Position numbers and translations under genes: made by a program. Below are positions 1-8,745 of a DNA stretch of 64,000 bases, piece by piece; the first letter of the stretch is position 1, and every line of letters begins with the position of its first letter. The stretch comes from Sphingomonas sanguinis (lineage in GTDB: Bacteria; Pseudomonadota; Alphaproteobacteria; Sphingomonadales; Sphingomonadaceae): positions 4,090,001 to 4,154,000 of the forward strand of contig NZ_CP079203.1 in NCBI RefSeq assembly GCF_019297835.1, read 5' to 3'. Below the pieces are notes generated by a model. It saw nothing but the letters and a program-made list of their open reading frames with translations. It searched no databases and was not told the origin of the DNA.

Positions 1-2018
<2,018 letters not shown>

Positions 2019-2110
2019 GCTCCACACCCCCACCATCAGCCCTGGGCTAGATGGCAATACGGGTGCGGTCATCAATACAGCCAGTGCACGCATCGATTTT
2101 ATACCCACAC

Positions 2111-2134
2111 ACCCTCGAGCCAACCCTCGAGGGT
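2111..2134 (+). other. hairpin in the 23S-5S spacer
   Basis: A perfect 9-bp stem (ACCCTCGAG at 2111-2119 with CTCGAGGGT at 2126-2134) encloses a 6-base loop. It lies between the end of 23S and the 5S processing stem and has no T run. It is more likely an rRNA processing structure than a terminator, because 5S and tRNA-fMet follow in the same direction. Confidence 0.5.
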
Positions 2135-2138
2135 CAGT

Positions 2139-2286
2139 ATTCGCGGACTCTATTGCCTGGTGGCCATAGCGTCGGTGTCCCACCCGATCCCATCCCGAAC
2201 TCGGCCGTGAAACCCGACTGCGCCAATGGTACTACTGCTCAAGCAGTGGAAGAGTAGGGCGTCGCCAGGCATTACAGTCCGCGAAT
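2139..2286 (+). other. processing stem enclosing 5S rRNA
   Basis: The sequence ATTCGCGGACT at 2139-2149 is the exact reverse complement of AGTCCGCGAAT at 2276-2286. These arms flank the 5S gene on both sides, so the precursor can fold into a long helix that presents 5S for double-strand cutting by an RNase III or RNase E-like maturation step. The pairing is seen directly; the role in processing is inferred from how rRNA precursors are normally matured. Confidence 0.7.
2154..2272 (+). rRNA. 5S ribosomal RNA
   Basis: This is a 119-base 5S rRNA. It opens with TGCCTGGTGGCC, carries the conserved CCCGATCCCATCCCGAACTC loop region, and closes with GTCGCCAGGCAT, whose end pairs with the start to form helix I. 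It lies about 135 bp behind 23S, as expected for an rRNA operon. The ends are set from helix I pairing and could shift by one or two bases. Confidence 0.96.
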
Positions 2287-2390
2287 ACACACAAAACCCA
2301 TTCACTCGTCTCCTCGGGCCAATCCAGCCCGGGGCGCTAAGCCCCACGACACCACGCGTGAAGCGTGCCGCCGTGCGGCTCAGCTAGCGT

Positions 2391-2467
<77 letters not shown>

Positions 2468-2544
2468 TCACACAACCTGCAAACACAACCGTCTCAGGAT
2501 ACCCCGAGGCGGCTTTCCGCGTTTCCTCATGCTCCTGATACGCC

Positions 2545-2580
2545 AAGGGCGGACGTGGCATTCGCCACGTCCGCCCTTTT
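2545..2580 (+). terminator. Rho-independent terminator of the rRNA operon
   Basis: A perfect 15-bp stem (2545-2559 with 2564-2578) closes a 4-base loop and runs into a TTTT stretch at 2577-2580. It lies 80 bp after tRNA-fMet and is the first strong stop signal for the rRNA transcript. The minus-strand side lacks a T run, so it is mainly a plus-strand terminator. Confidence 0.85.
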
Positions 2581-2617
2581 GCTTATTTGGCCCGATCGAG
2601 CCGAAGCCCGACCAAGG

Positions 2618-3006
2618 TTACGCCTTCAGCCCCTTCGCCATGTTCAGATGCGCCGTCACCATCGAGATGAGGCGCGCTGGCAAAACTCTTCAACGGCGCC
2701 ACGTCACCCGTCGTCGCATACGCCTTCAGCGCATCCAGCGTCTGCTGATGGCCGCGACGTCTGCGCGGCAATATACGCCGCGTCGAACGCCTTGCCATTC
2801 AGCGACCTCAACTGGTCCAGCGTCGCCTGTTGCTGCGCGTTCAGCGTCGCATCGGGGGGCAGCGCCGGGCTCATCCCGGCGGTCAGCGTCTTCAGCTTCG
2901 CGGTCGAGCCGGTATGGGCGTCGATCATCTTCTGGGCATAGGACTTCACCGAGGGCGAAGCGCCGTTCGTCAGCGCCAACCGCGACGTCTCCATCTCGAA
3001 AGCGTC
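2618..3006 (-). pseudogene. decayed DUF4142-family protein gene
   Basis: Read on the minus strand, the pieces line up with a DUF4142 domain (small secreted helical proteins of unknown role). The fragment DAFEMETSRLALTNGA...KMIDAHTGSTAKLKTL...AFDAAYIAAQ is in one frame (from about 3006). The next piece, GHQQTLDALKAYATTGDVA...KSFASA, is in a second frame after an apparent one-base shift near 2755. The last piece, MVTAHLNMAKGLKA, is in a third frame and ends at the TAA at 2618. An in-frame TAA stands just before DAFEM, and no signal peptide or start is found upstream. At least two frameshifts plus a lost 5' end make it non-functional unless the assembly is wrong here. Confidence 0.75.
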
Positions 3007-3139
3007 TTAGCCCTTCGACTTACCATGTGCATGAAATAAAAAGACTGACCCTTCGCGACCGGCATCATCCTGTAGCATCTGCCATATGAATTAGCTGTCA
3101 TAAAGACTCCGCCAGCCCGTCGAGCATCCCTTGCCAAAC

Positions 3140-3148
3140 CTGACCAAT
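3140..3148 (-). promoter_or_regulatory. candidate operator word ATTGGTCAG upstream of GH29 gene
   Basis: The minus strand reads ATTGGTCAG here, about 128 bp before the GH29 start. The same nine bases occur in two other intergenic regions of this locus (8673 and 21111), and variants precede the GntR-family gene at 38880. GntR/FadR proteins often bind words containing TTGGT. That this is a binding site is inference from recurrence and position only. Confidence 0.35.
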
Positions 3149-3275
3149 GTGGATTAGGTTCGCGCTTATAACATGTCGCTTTCACATAAGAGAGTGAAAT
3201 TGGCCGGCGTAGTTCGGCAAATGGCCTTGGGAAGCACCGGTGCGAGCGACCGGATCGATGTCAGGAGAGAGATGG

Positions 3276-4958
3276 ATGACGGCGAATAGACGCGAGATGA
3301 TCGGGGGAGCGATCGCGGCGGCGGCATTGGCACCGGCTGCGGCATCGGCGGTCACGACGGCGCGGCAGGCGACGGGGGCGGGGCGTGCGTTGAATGTACC
3401 GGCACCGGCGCGATTTACGCCGGACTGGGAATCGCTGACCTCCGGCTATAGCGTGCCCGACTGGTTCCGTGACGCCAAGTTCGGCATGTGGGCCCACTGG
3501 ACCGCGCAGTGCGTGCCCGAAGAGGGCGATTGGTACGCCCGCAACATGTATATCCCCGGCACCCGTGCCTATAAGCACCATGTCAAGAAATATGGCCACC
3601 CCGCCGATGTCGGCTTCATGCAGATCCAGAATATGTGGAAGGCGGATCGCTGGGATCCGGGCCGCTTGCTCGACCTCTACAAGAAAGCGGGTGCGAAGTA
3701 TTTCATGGCGCTGGCCAACCACCACGACAATCTCGACACCTATAATTCCAAATATCATGCGTGGAACACGACGCGCGTTGGGCCGCGCCGGGACATCATC
3801 GCCGAATGGGAAAAGGGCGCGCGCGCGCGGGGCTTGCGCTTTGCGGTGTCAAACCATTCCGCTCATGCTTGGCACTGGAACCAGCCCGCCTATGGCTATG
3901 ATCCGGCCGGCCCGCGCGCGGGCGAGCGCTATGACGCTTATAAGCTGACCGCCGCGCAAGGGCGTGGCCAATGGTGGGAAGGGCTGGACCCCCAGCAACT
4001 CTATGTCGGTCGTCACATGCCGATGCCCGATGGCATCCGCACCGAGGCGGAGGCCAATGCCTGGCATGACGCGACCGACGGCATGTGGAACGAAGGCGTG
4101 CCCGCCGGGAATTTCGCCGCCAACTGGCTGCTCCGGGTCAAGGACCTGGCCGAGAAGTATCGGCCGGACATGGTCTATTTCGACAATTTCGACCTGCCGC
4201 TGGAGCAATATGGCCTGGACTTCACCTCCTGGTTCTACAACCAGTCGATGAAGTGGAACGGCGGACGCCTGGAGGCCGTCGTCACCAGCAAGGTGACCCC
4301 GCCGCAGCGCCGCATGGGTATCGTCGACGACGTCGAACGCGGCGGGAAGAACTATATCGAGCGCTTCCCGTGGCAGACCGATACCTGCATCGGCGGCTGG
4401 CATTACGACATCGATACCTACAATAACGATGGCTACAAGACGCCGGCGAACGTCATCCATACGCTGTGCGACGTGGTGTCGAAGAACGGCAATCTGATGC
4501 TGTCGGTGCCGATGCGTGGCGACGGCACGATCGACGACAAGGAAGAAAAGGTCGTCAACGGCATCGCCGAATGGATGGGCCGCTATGGCGAGGCCATCTA
4601 TGGCAGCCGTCCGTGGAAGCTGAACGGCGAAGGTCCGACCCGCCCCAATTCGGGCAACTTCTCCGAAGGCGGGCCGAAGTCGCCCTATACGGCGCGCGAC
4701 GTGCGCTATGTAACGCGAAACGGCAATCTCCATGCGCTGGTGATGGGCTGGCCGGAGGACGGCATCGCGCGGATGACCCTGCTAGGGCAGGACAACCCGA
4801 CGATGGCGGGGCAGATCCAGCGGGTGATGATCCAGGGCGACAACACCCCGTTACCCTTTAAGCGCACCGCCGAGGCGCTGGAAGTCACGCTGCCCCAGGG
4901 CGCACGTCATGAGATCGGCGTCCCACTGGTGATTTCGGGCAACGGCGTCACCGCCTGA
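3276..4958 (+). CDS. alpha-L-fucosidase, GH29
   Basis: A 560-residue exported glycosidase expected to remove terminal alpha-L-fucose from glycans with retention. The ATG at 3276 is chosen because AGGAGAG lies 6 bases before it and the product then begins with a Tat-like signal (NRREMIGGAIAAAALAPAAASA); an in-frame GTG at 3240 has no such support. GH29 features include KFGMWAHWTAQCVPEEGDWY at about residue 65, the ANHHDNLDTY segment at about 155, and VYFDNFDL at about residue 300, whose first Asp sits where the family nucleophile is expected. It is transcribed alone, between a decayed gene and a strong inverted repeat. It is the first enzyme of the polysaccharide locus. The exact linkage it cuts cannot be told from sequence. 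Confidence 0.9.
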   Translation: MTANRREMIGGAIAAAALAPAAASAVTTARQATGAGRALNVPAPARFTPDWESLTSGYSVPDWFRDAKFGMWAHWTAQCVPEEGDWYARNMYIPGTRAYKHHVKKYGHPADVGFMQIQNMWKADRWDPGRLLDLYKKAGAKYFMALANHHDNLDTYNSKYHAWNTTRVGPRRDIIAEWEKGARARGLRFAVSNHSAHAWHWNQPAYGYDPAGPRAGERYDAYKLTAAQGRGQWWEGLDPQQLYVGRHMPMPDGIRTEAEANAWHDATDGMWNEGVPAGNFAANWLLRVKDLAEKYRPDMVYFDNFDLPLEQYGLDFTSWFYNQSMKWNGGRLEAVVTSKVTPPQRRMGIVDDVERGGKNYIERFPWQTDTCIGGWHYDIDTYNNDGYKTPANVIHTLCDVVSKNGNLMLSVPMRGDGTIDDKEEKVVNGIAEWMGRYGEAIYGSRPWKLNGEGPTRPNSGNFSEGGPKSPYTARDVRYVTRNGNLHALVMGWPEDGIARMTLLGQDNPTMAGQIQRVMIQGDNTPLPFKRTAEALEVTLPQGARHEIGVPLVISGNGVTA

Positions 4959-5002
4959 CGATCGGGGAGGGGCCGCGTCGTGCGATCCCTTCGTCCAGCA
5001 GA

Positions 5003-5052
5003 CCAAATGATAAGGCCCGGCCGTCATCGACGCGCCGGGCCTTATCATTTGG
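5003..5052. terminator. 19-bp perfect inverted repeat, probable bidirectional terminator
   Basis: CCAAATGATAAGGCCCGGC at 5003-5021 is exactly complementary to 5034-5052, with a 12-base loop. It starts 44 bp after the GH29 stop codon. There is no long T run, but AT-rich outer ends (AAATGAT/ATCATTT) give a U-tract on both strands, so it can end transcripts from either side. Confidence 0.7.
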
Positions 5053-5152
5053 ACCGTCCGGCCGTGATAGCAACCTACGCTGGATGTATGGGGCTGAGGT
5101 CGCGTCTTCCGGCCATTACGCGCTTCGAGCGAGGTGCCATCGGTCTAACCCA

Positions 5153-5251
5153 CCCCTCCCCTTCAGGGGAGGGGCCGGGGGGTGGGGCGTTTCCGCAAAC
5201 GCCGCGCCAGTGGCAATGCCCCACCCCAACCCCTCCCCTGAAGGGGAGGGG
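5153..5251. repeat. paired GC-rich palindromes (CCCCTCCCC-TTCA-GGGGAGGGG type)
   Basis: Two hairpins of the same kind stand about 75 bp apart: 9-bp arms at 5153-5161/5166-5174 and 5230-5238/5243-5251. The loops TTCA and TGAA are complementary, and the flanks (CCCACCCC and GGGGTGGGG) can also pair, so the whole is one large nested inverted repeat. Related C-rich palindromes occur at 37996, 43600 and 52691 of this window. It is an intergenic dispersed repeat with no coding capacity. Confidence 0.75.
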
Positions 5252-5288
5252 CCAAGCTCGGATCAACGCTGCGTCATCCTATTATAGT

Positions 5289-5329
5289 GAAGCAATCCGG
5301 AGCCGGATCGCGATGGCTTGGATTGCTTC
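5289..5329. repeat. short inverted repeat GAAGCAATCC / GGATTGCTTC
   Basis: Perfect 10-bp arms at 5289-5298 and 5320-5329 enclose 21 bases, followed by GCTCGCCATGACG. The word GGATTGCTTCGCTCGCxATGACG is of the kind found as a dispersed intergenic element in alphaproteobacteria; that statement rests on general familiarity and was not checked. With the elements at 5003, 5153 and 5364 it fills the 458 bp between the GH29 and GH97 genes, where no gene is seen. Confidence 0.5.
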
Positions 5330-5363
5330 GCTCGCCATGACGGGTGCACTCGGCACAAACGAA

Positions 5364-5396
5364 ATCGGGGCCGGGGAGATGATCCCCGGCCCCGAT
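5364..5396 (-). terminator. terminator of the GH97 gene
   Basis: A perfect 14-bp GC-rich stem (5364-5377 with 5383-5396) with a 5-base loop lies 20 bp beyond the GH97 stop codon. On the minus strand it is followed by a T-rich stretch (TTCGTTTGTG), the expected form of an intrinsic terminator for that gene. Confidence 0.8.
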
Positions 5397-5416
5397 CCCT
5401 GTCGCCTATGCGTCGG

Positions 5417-7276
5417 TCAGTTTGCCGCGCGCAGCCAGCCCACATAGCCGCCCTGGGTGCGCAGGCTGGTGTCGATCGAGTCCGTCGCACCGACCGTCCG
5501 TTCGGTACGGTCATAGGCATCGGGCTTGGCCTGATTGTCGGCCAGCGACACCAGCTTCCACTGACCCGCGCCCAGGAAGCGCAGGTCGACCTTCAGCGGA
5601 CGCGCCGTGGTGCCGTTGATCACGCCCACGAACCAGTCCTTGCCGCGCCGCCGGGCAAAGCCCGCCAGGGTGCCCGGCTCGCTGCCGGGCAGGACAATCG
5701 TCTCGTCATAGACCGCCGGGATCGCCTTCAGCACGTCGAGCGCGGGGTTTTCCAGATAGGTCTTCGGGTGCCCGCCCATCGACAGATAGGGCGAGGTGAA
5801 GATGATCGCCTGCGCCAGCTCGTGCGACCAGCTGTTGCCCTGAAGCTCCTTGGTCTCGAACACGGTCGGCGTGTAATCGCCCGGTCCGACGACATAGCGG
5901 CTGAACGGCAGGATCGTGTCATGGTCGCCCGGCAGCACGCGCTTGTAGCGGGTGATGTGCCATTCATGCCCGCGCACGCCTTCGCGCGTCATGACGTTGG
6001 GCCAGGTCCGCTCGGTGCCGGTCGGCTTCAGCGCGCCGTGGAAATCGACCATCAGCTTGTCGGCCGCCGCATCGCGGGCGAAATCCTGGTACCAGGTGGC
6101 CCAGATGTGATCGGGATGCTGCGGGAAGTCGACCTTCACCCCGACGATGCCCATATCGGCATAGCGGCGCAGCGTAGCGCGGCGCTGGGCCGGATCGAAC
6201 ATTTCCTTGCTGTCGACCCAGACCCAGATGTCGACGCCCTGCGAAAGGGCATAGCGCGTGGTATCCTCCAGCGTCTCCCACGGGCGCTTCCACTGCGCCC
6301 ATCCTTCGTCGACCAGATAATAGCGATAGCCGAGCTGCTTGGTCCAATCGACCCACTGATGCTGGTCGTCTTCCTTGGGCGCGCCGATCGCCAGCCACTG
6401 CCAGGACGATACGCCGGGGCGGATCCAGTCCGCCTTGGCCAGCGCGGCGGGCGCGGGGGGATTGAGGTTCTGGATCAACGTGGTGTTGACCAGCGTGGTC
6501 AGGTCGCGCGCGACGATGGTGACGCGCCATGGCTGGACGACGGCCTCGTCGGTCTTCCACCCCTTGGGATCGGCATAGAGGCTGCCCTGGAGTAGGCCGC
6601 TGGCGTCGGGCGTCATGCCCATGTCGCCATAGTTGACGACCGCCGCCTCGCTGATCGTCACATAATAACGGTCGATCTTGGCGGTCAGCGGCATGCCCAG
6701 CGCCTTGCCGGTCAGCTGGCCCAGCGTCTTGGTTTCGTAGATGGCTTCATAGCCGGGATCGAGCGGCGTCGCCCAGACGCGCGGGTTGGCGGCGGCGAGC
6801 TTCCAGCCCGACCGGTCCGCTTCGACCTGGCGACCGGCCTTGGCGGGCAGGCGCAGACGGACGCCGACGCCATCATCGGCGACATGGACATCGGCCTCGA
6901 ACCGCACGCCGCCGGTGGTCAGCGCGACGCTGGCGATATTGGCTTGGTCGATCGCCTCGGGCTTGCCGCCGAAGAAGCGATAGCGGCTGTTGACCGACTT
7001 GCGCTGCACCGCGCCGATCTGCGCGGCATTGCCCAGTTCGACGCCGTCGACCTTCATGCCCAGCGGCGAGGGAGCGAGGATCGAGCGCCCGTCGATCGTC
7101 ACGCGATATTGGAGCTTGCCGCCATCGTCCGACAGGATCGCCTGAACCTTGCCGTCCGGGCTGGCGACCGCCACCGTCTTGGCCTGTGCCCCCGATGCCG
7201 CCGCCATGGCCGCGCAGCAGGCGATCGCCCAGCCACATGTCCCCGCCCGCAACCGCAAACCCCTGATACCCGTCAT
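5417..7276 (-). CDS. GH97 alpha-glycosidase (alpha-galactosidase/alpha-glucosidase)
   Basis: A 619-residue secreted glycosidase. The ATG at 7276 follows AGAGGGCCAGG and begins a signal peptide ending near GAQA; longer readings upstream add unlike residues. The N-terminal beta-sandwich (SPDGKVQAILSDDGGKLQYRV) and the catalytic barrel are typical of GH97. The motif GVKVDFPQHPDH carries an Asp where retaining GH97 enzymes have their nucleophile, which favours the retaining (often alpha-galactosidase) branch over the inverting SusB branch; this is inference. VVGPGDYTP and WSHELAQAIIFTSPYL are conserved family segments, and a C-terminal beta domain follows. It is 164 bp downstream of the GH43 gene on the same strand, so they may be co-transcribed or have separate promoters. 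Confidence 0.9.
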   Translation of the reverse strand: MTGIRGLRLRAGTCGWAIACCAAMAAASGAQAKTVAVASPDGKVQAILSDDGGKLQYRVTIDGRSILAPSPLGMKVDGVELGNAAQIGAVQRKSVNSRYRFFGGKPEAIDQANIASVALTTGGVRFEADVHVADDGVGVRLRLPAKAGRQVEADRSGWKLAAANPRVWATPLDPGYEAIYETKTLGQLTGKALGMPLTAKIDRYYVTISEAAVVNYGDMGMTPDASGLLQGSLYADPKGWKTDEAVVQPWRVTIVARDLTTLVNTTLIQNLNPPAPAALAKADWIRPGVSSWQWLAIGAPKEDDQHQWVDWTKQLGYRYYLVDEGWAQWKRPWETLEDTTRYALSQGVDIWVWVDSKEMFDPAQRRATLRRYADMGIVGVKVDFPQHPDHIWATWYQDFARDAAADKLMVDFHGALKPTGTERTWPNVMTREGVRGHEWHITRYKRVLPGDHDTILPFSRYVVGPGDYTPTVFETKELQGNSWSHELAQAIIFTSPYLSMGGHPKTYLENPALDVLKAIPAVYDETIVLPGSEPGTLAGFARRRGKDWFVGVINGTTARPLKVDLRFLGAGQWKLVSLADNQAKPDAYDRTERTVGATDSIDTSLRTQGGYVGWLRAAN

Positions 7277-7440
7277 GTTCCTGGCCCTCTTCTTACGGTC
7301 GGGACGGCGCATCCTGATGGCCTGTCCCGAACCTCTCCCTTCACATTTGATATTTTCATTTGTGAAACTGAAATATGATGCTTGCAAGACGCGAATTGGC
7401 TTTTTCACATTTCGTTGCAATTTTCATGAACGAAACCGCT
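7277..7440 (-). promoter_or_regulatory. AT-rich leader of the GH97 gene with inverted repeat
   Basis: This gap is much richer in A and T than its surroundings. It contains TTCACA at 7340-7345 facing TGTGAA at 7361-7366, an inverted repeat with a 15-base spacer, and a second TTTTTCACATTTCG near 7402. The position upstream of the GH97 start suggests a promoter with an operator for an unknown regulator. No clear -35/-10 pair can be assigned. Confidence 0.4.
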
Positions 7441-8562
7441 TCAGCCGCCCGCAAAATAACGCTCCAGCCGGTCCGCCTCCGCCGGGGTGATCGCCATGAC
7501 CGAGCCGTGCTTGGGCGAGGTGAAATTCGTCGCGCTCATCGGCGAGTCCGGCGCGTTGAAATGGCCGATGTCGCGAAAGGTACGGAAATCCGTCGTCTCC
7601 GAAAAACCCATATTGTTGGGTTTGGCGGCATAGACGTCGTACATCAGGACATAGGTGTCGGTGCCATGACGGCGCCAGACCATCGGCGCCTCGGTCCCGA
7701 CCGCCTCCGGATCGACCTTGGTGGGGTCATAGACATAGCCGCGGTTGATATGGTCGGAGACGGCCTGGCGAATATTGCCCTTTCCGTCATCGGTGCTGAA
7801 GAACAAGTGATAGCGGCCGCCGACGCGGGTAATGTCCGCATCGACCGTGCTCTTGCCCGCACGTGGGAAGGGGAAGAGCTTTTCCGGCGCGCTCAGCTTG
7901 CGGAAAGCCGGGTCGGCATAGGCATAGACGAGGTAGTTGAGGCCGTTGCGGATGCGGGTCGAGAAATAGACCATGATCCGCCGCCGCGCCGGATCGTAGA
8001 TCGCCTCGGGCGCCCAGGCGATGCCCGCGTCGCGATAGGCCGGGGATAGTTGCGTCACGTCGACCCGTGCGTGGCTCCAATGGATCAGATCGGTGCTCTT
8101 CATCAGGATCAGGTTGCGGTTGTTGCCCCAGCCATAGACCGCCTCGGGCCGCTCCCACTGGGTCGTCCGCAATCCCACCTCCCGCGCGTAGATATGGAGG
8201 TCCGTCATGGTCAGGTAGAAGGCGCCGTCCGGCCCGCGCATCAGATAGGGATCGCGAATGCCCTTCTGCGCCGCCACCACCGCGCCGGACAGGACCGGTT
8301 GGCCGTTGTTGACGTCGGTGAAGCTATAGCCGTCGCGCGACACCGCGAAATGGAGTGAATGGACGTGCTCCTTGAAATAGACCAGCAGATAGGCGCTTCG
8401 GGCCTTTTCCGGGGGCGCGGCTTGAGGGCGTGCCAGCCGCTCGACGAGTTGCAGCTGCTTGCCAGCGGGTGGTGGCGGGTCCTGCACCGTCTGGGCGAGG
8501 CCGACCGAGAGCGGCACGACGATCGCTCCGACGAGCCACGCCAGCCCGGTTGAAACTTTCAC
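7441..8562 (-). CDS. GH43-family glycosidase (arabinosidase/xylosidase type)
   Basis: A 373-residue secreted five-bladed propeller enzyme. GTG at 8562 is preferred because a perfect AGGAGG stands 6 bases before it and the product then starts with a signal peptide (KVSTGLAWLVGAIVVPLSVGLAQ). The expected GH43 acidic triad can be traced: Asp in IRDPYLMRGPDG, Asp in VDADITRVGG and Glu in GTEAPMVWRR; WAPEAIYDP and KHGSV are other family-like segments. It would release arabinose or xylose (or galactose) side chains by inversion. It is divergent from the GH115 gene, sharing a 183-bp promoter region, and upstream of GH97 on the same strand. Confidence 0.85.
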   Translation of the reverse strand: MKVSTGLAWLVGAIVVPLSVGLAQTVQDPPPPAGKQLQLVERLARPQAAPPEKARSAYLLVYFKEHVHSLHFAVSRDGYSFTDVNNGQPVLSGAVVAAQKGIRDPYLMRGPDGAFYLTMTDLHIYAREVGLRTTQWERPEAVYGWGNNRNLILMKSTDLIHWSHARVDVTQLSPAYRDAGIAWAPEAIYDPARRRIMVYFSTRIRNGLNYLVYAYADPAFRKLSAPEKLFPFPRAGKSTVDADITRVGGRYHLFFSTDDGKGNIRQAVSDHINRGYVYDPTKVDPEAVGTEAPMVWRRHGTDTYVLMYDVYAAKPNNMGFSETTDFRTFRDIGHFNAPDSPMSATNFTSPKHGSVMAITPAEADRLERYFAGG

Positions 8563-8745
8563 GCTACGCCTCCTGATATATCTGTTGCCGTCATGTGTGG
8601 TATACTTGTCAGGCTTTTGGCAAGGGCGAGCGCGAAAAGACGCGTGAGTTACTGGCCCGTAATGGGCGTCTAATTGGTCAGGCAAATGAGCTTTACAGCT
8701 TGCTCCGCCGGGCTAGACTGATCCGATCATCGAGGGGGCGGGCGG
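8563..8745. promoter_or_regulatory. divergent promoter region GH43 / GH115 with operator-like words
   Basis: The gap contains TGTGGTATACTTGTCAGGC at 8596-8614 and ATTGGTCAGGCAAAT at 8673-8687. The second is an imperfect palindrome and shares ATTGGTCAG with sites at 3140 and 21111. GGTATAC resembles half of the operators used by hexuronate GntR regulators, which would suit a glucuronidase promoter. Binding is an inference; the words are seen directly. Confidence 0.4.

Noticed and set aside
3007-3139. Upstream remains of the DUF4142 gene (signal peptide part)
   Set aside because: No frame shows a signal peptide or family residues; the 5' end appears lost.
5153-5251. Possible CRISPR array from spaced palindromes
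   Set aside because: Only two units, not direct repeats with unique spacers; they form one nested inverted repeat.
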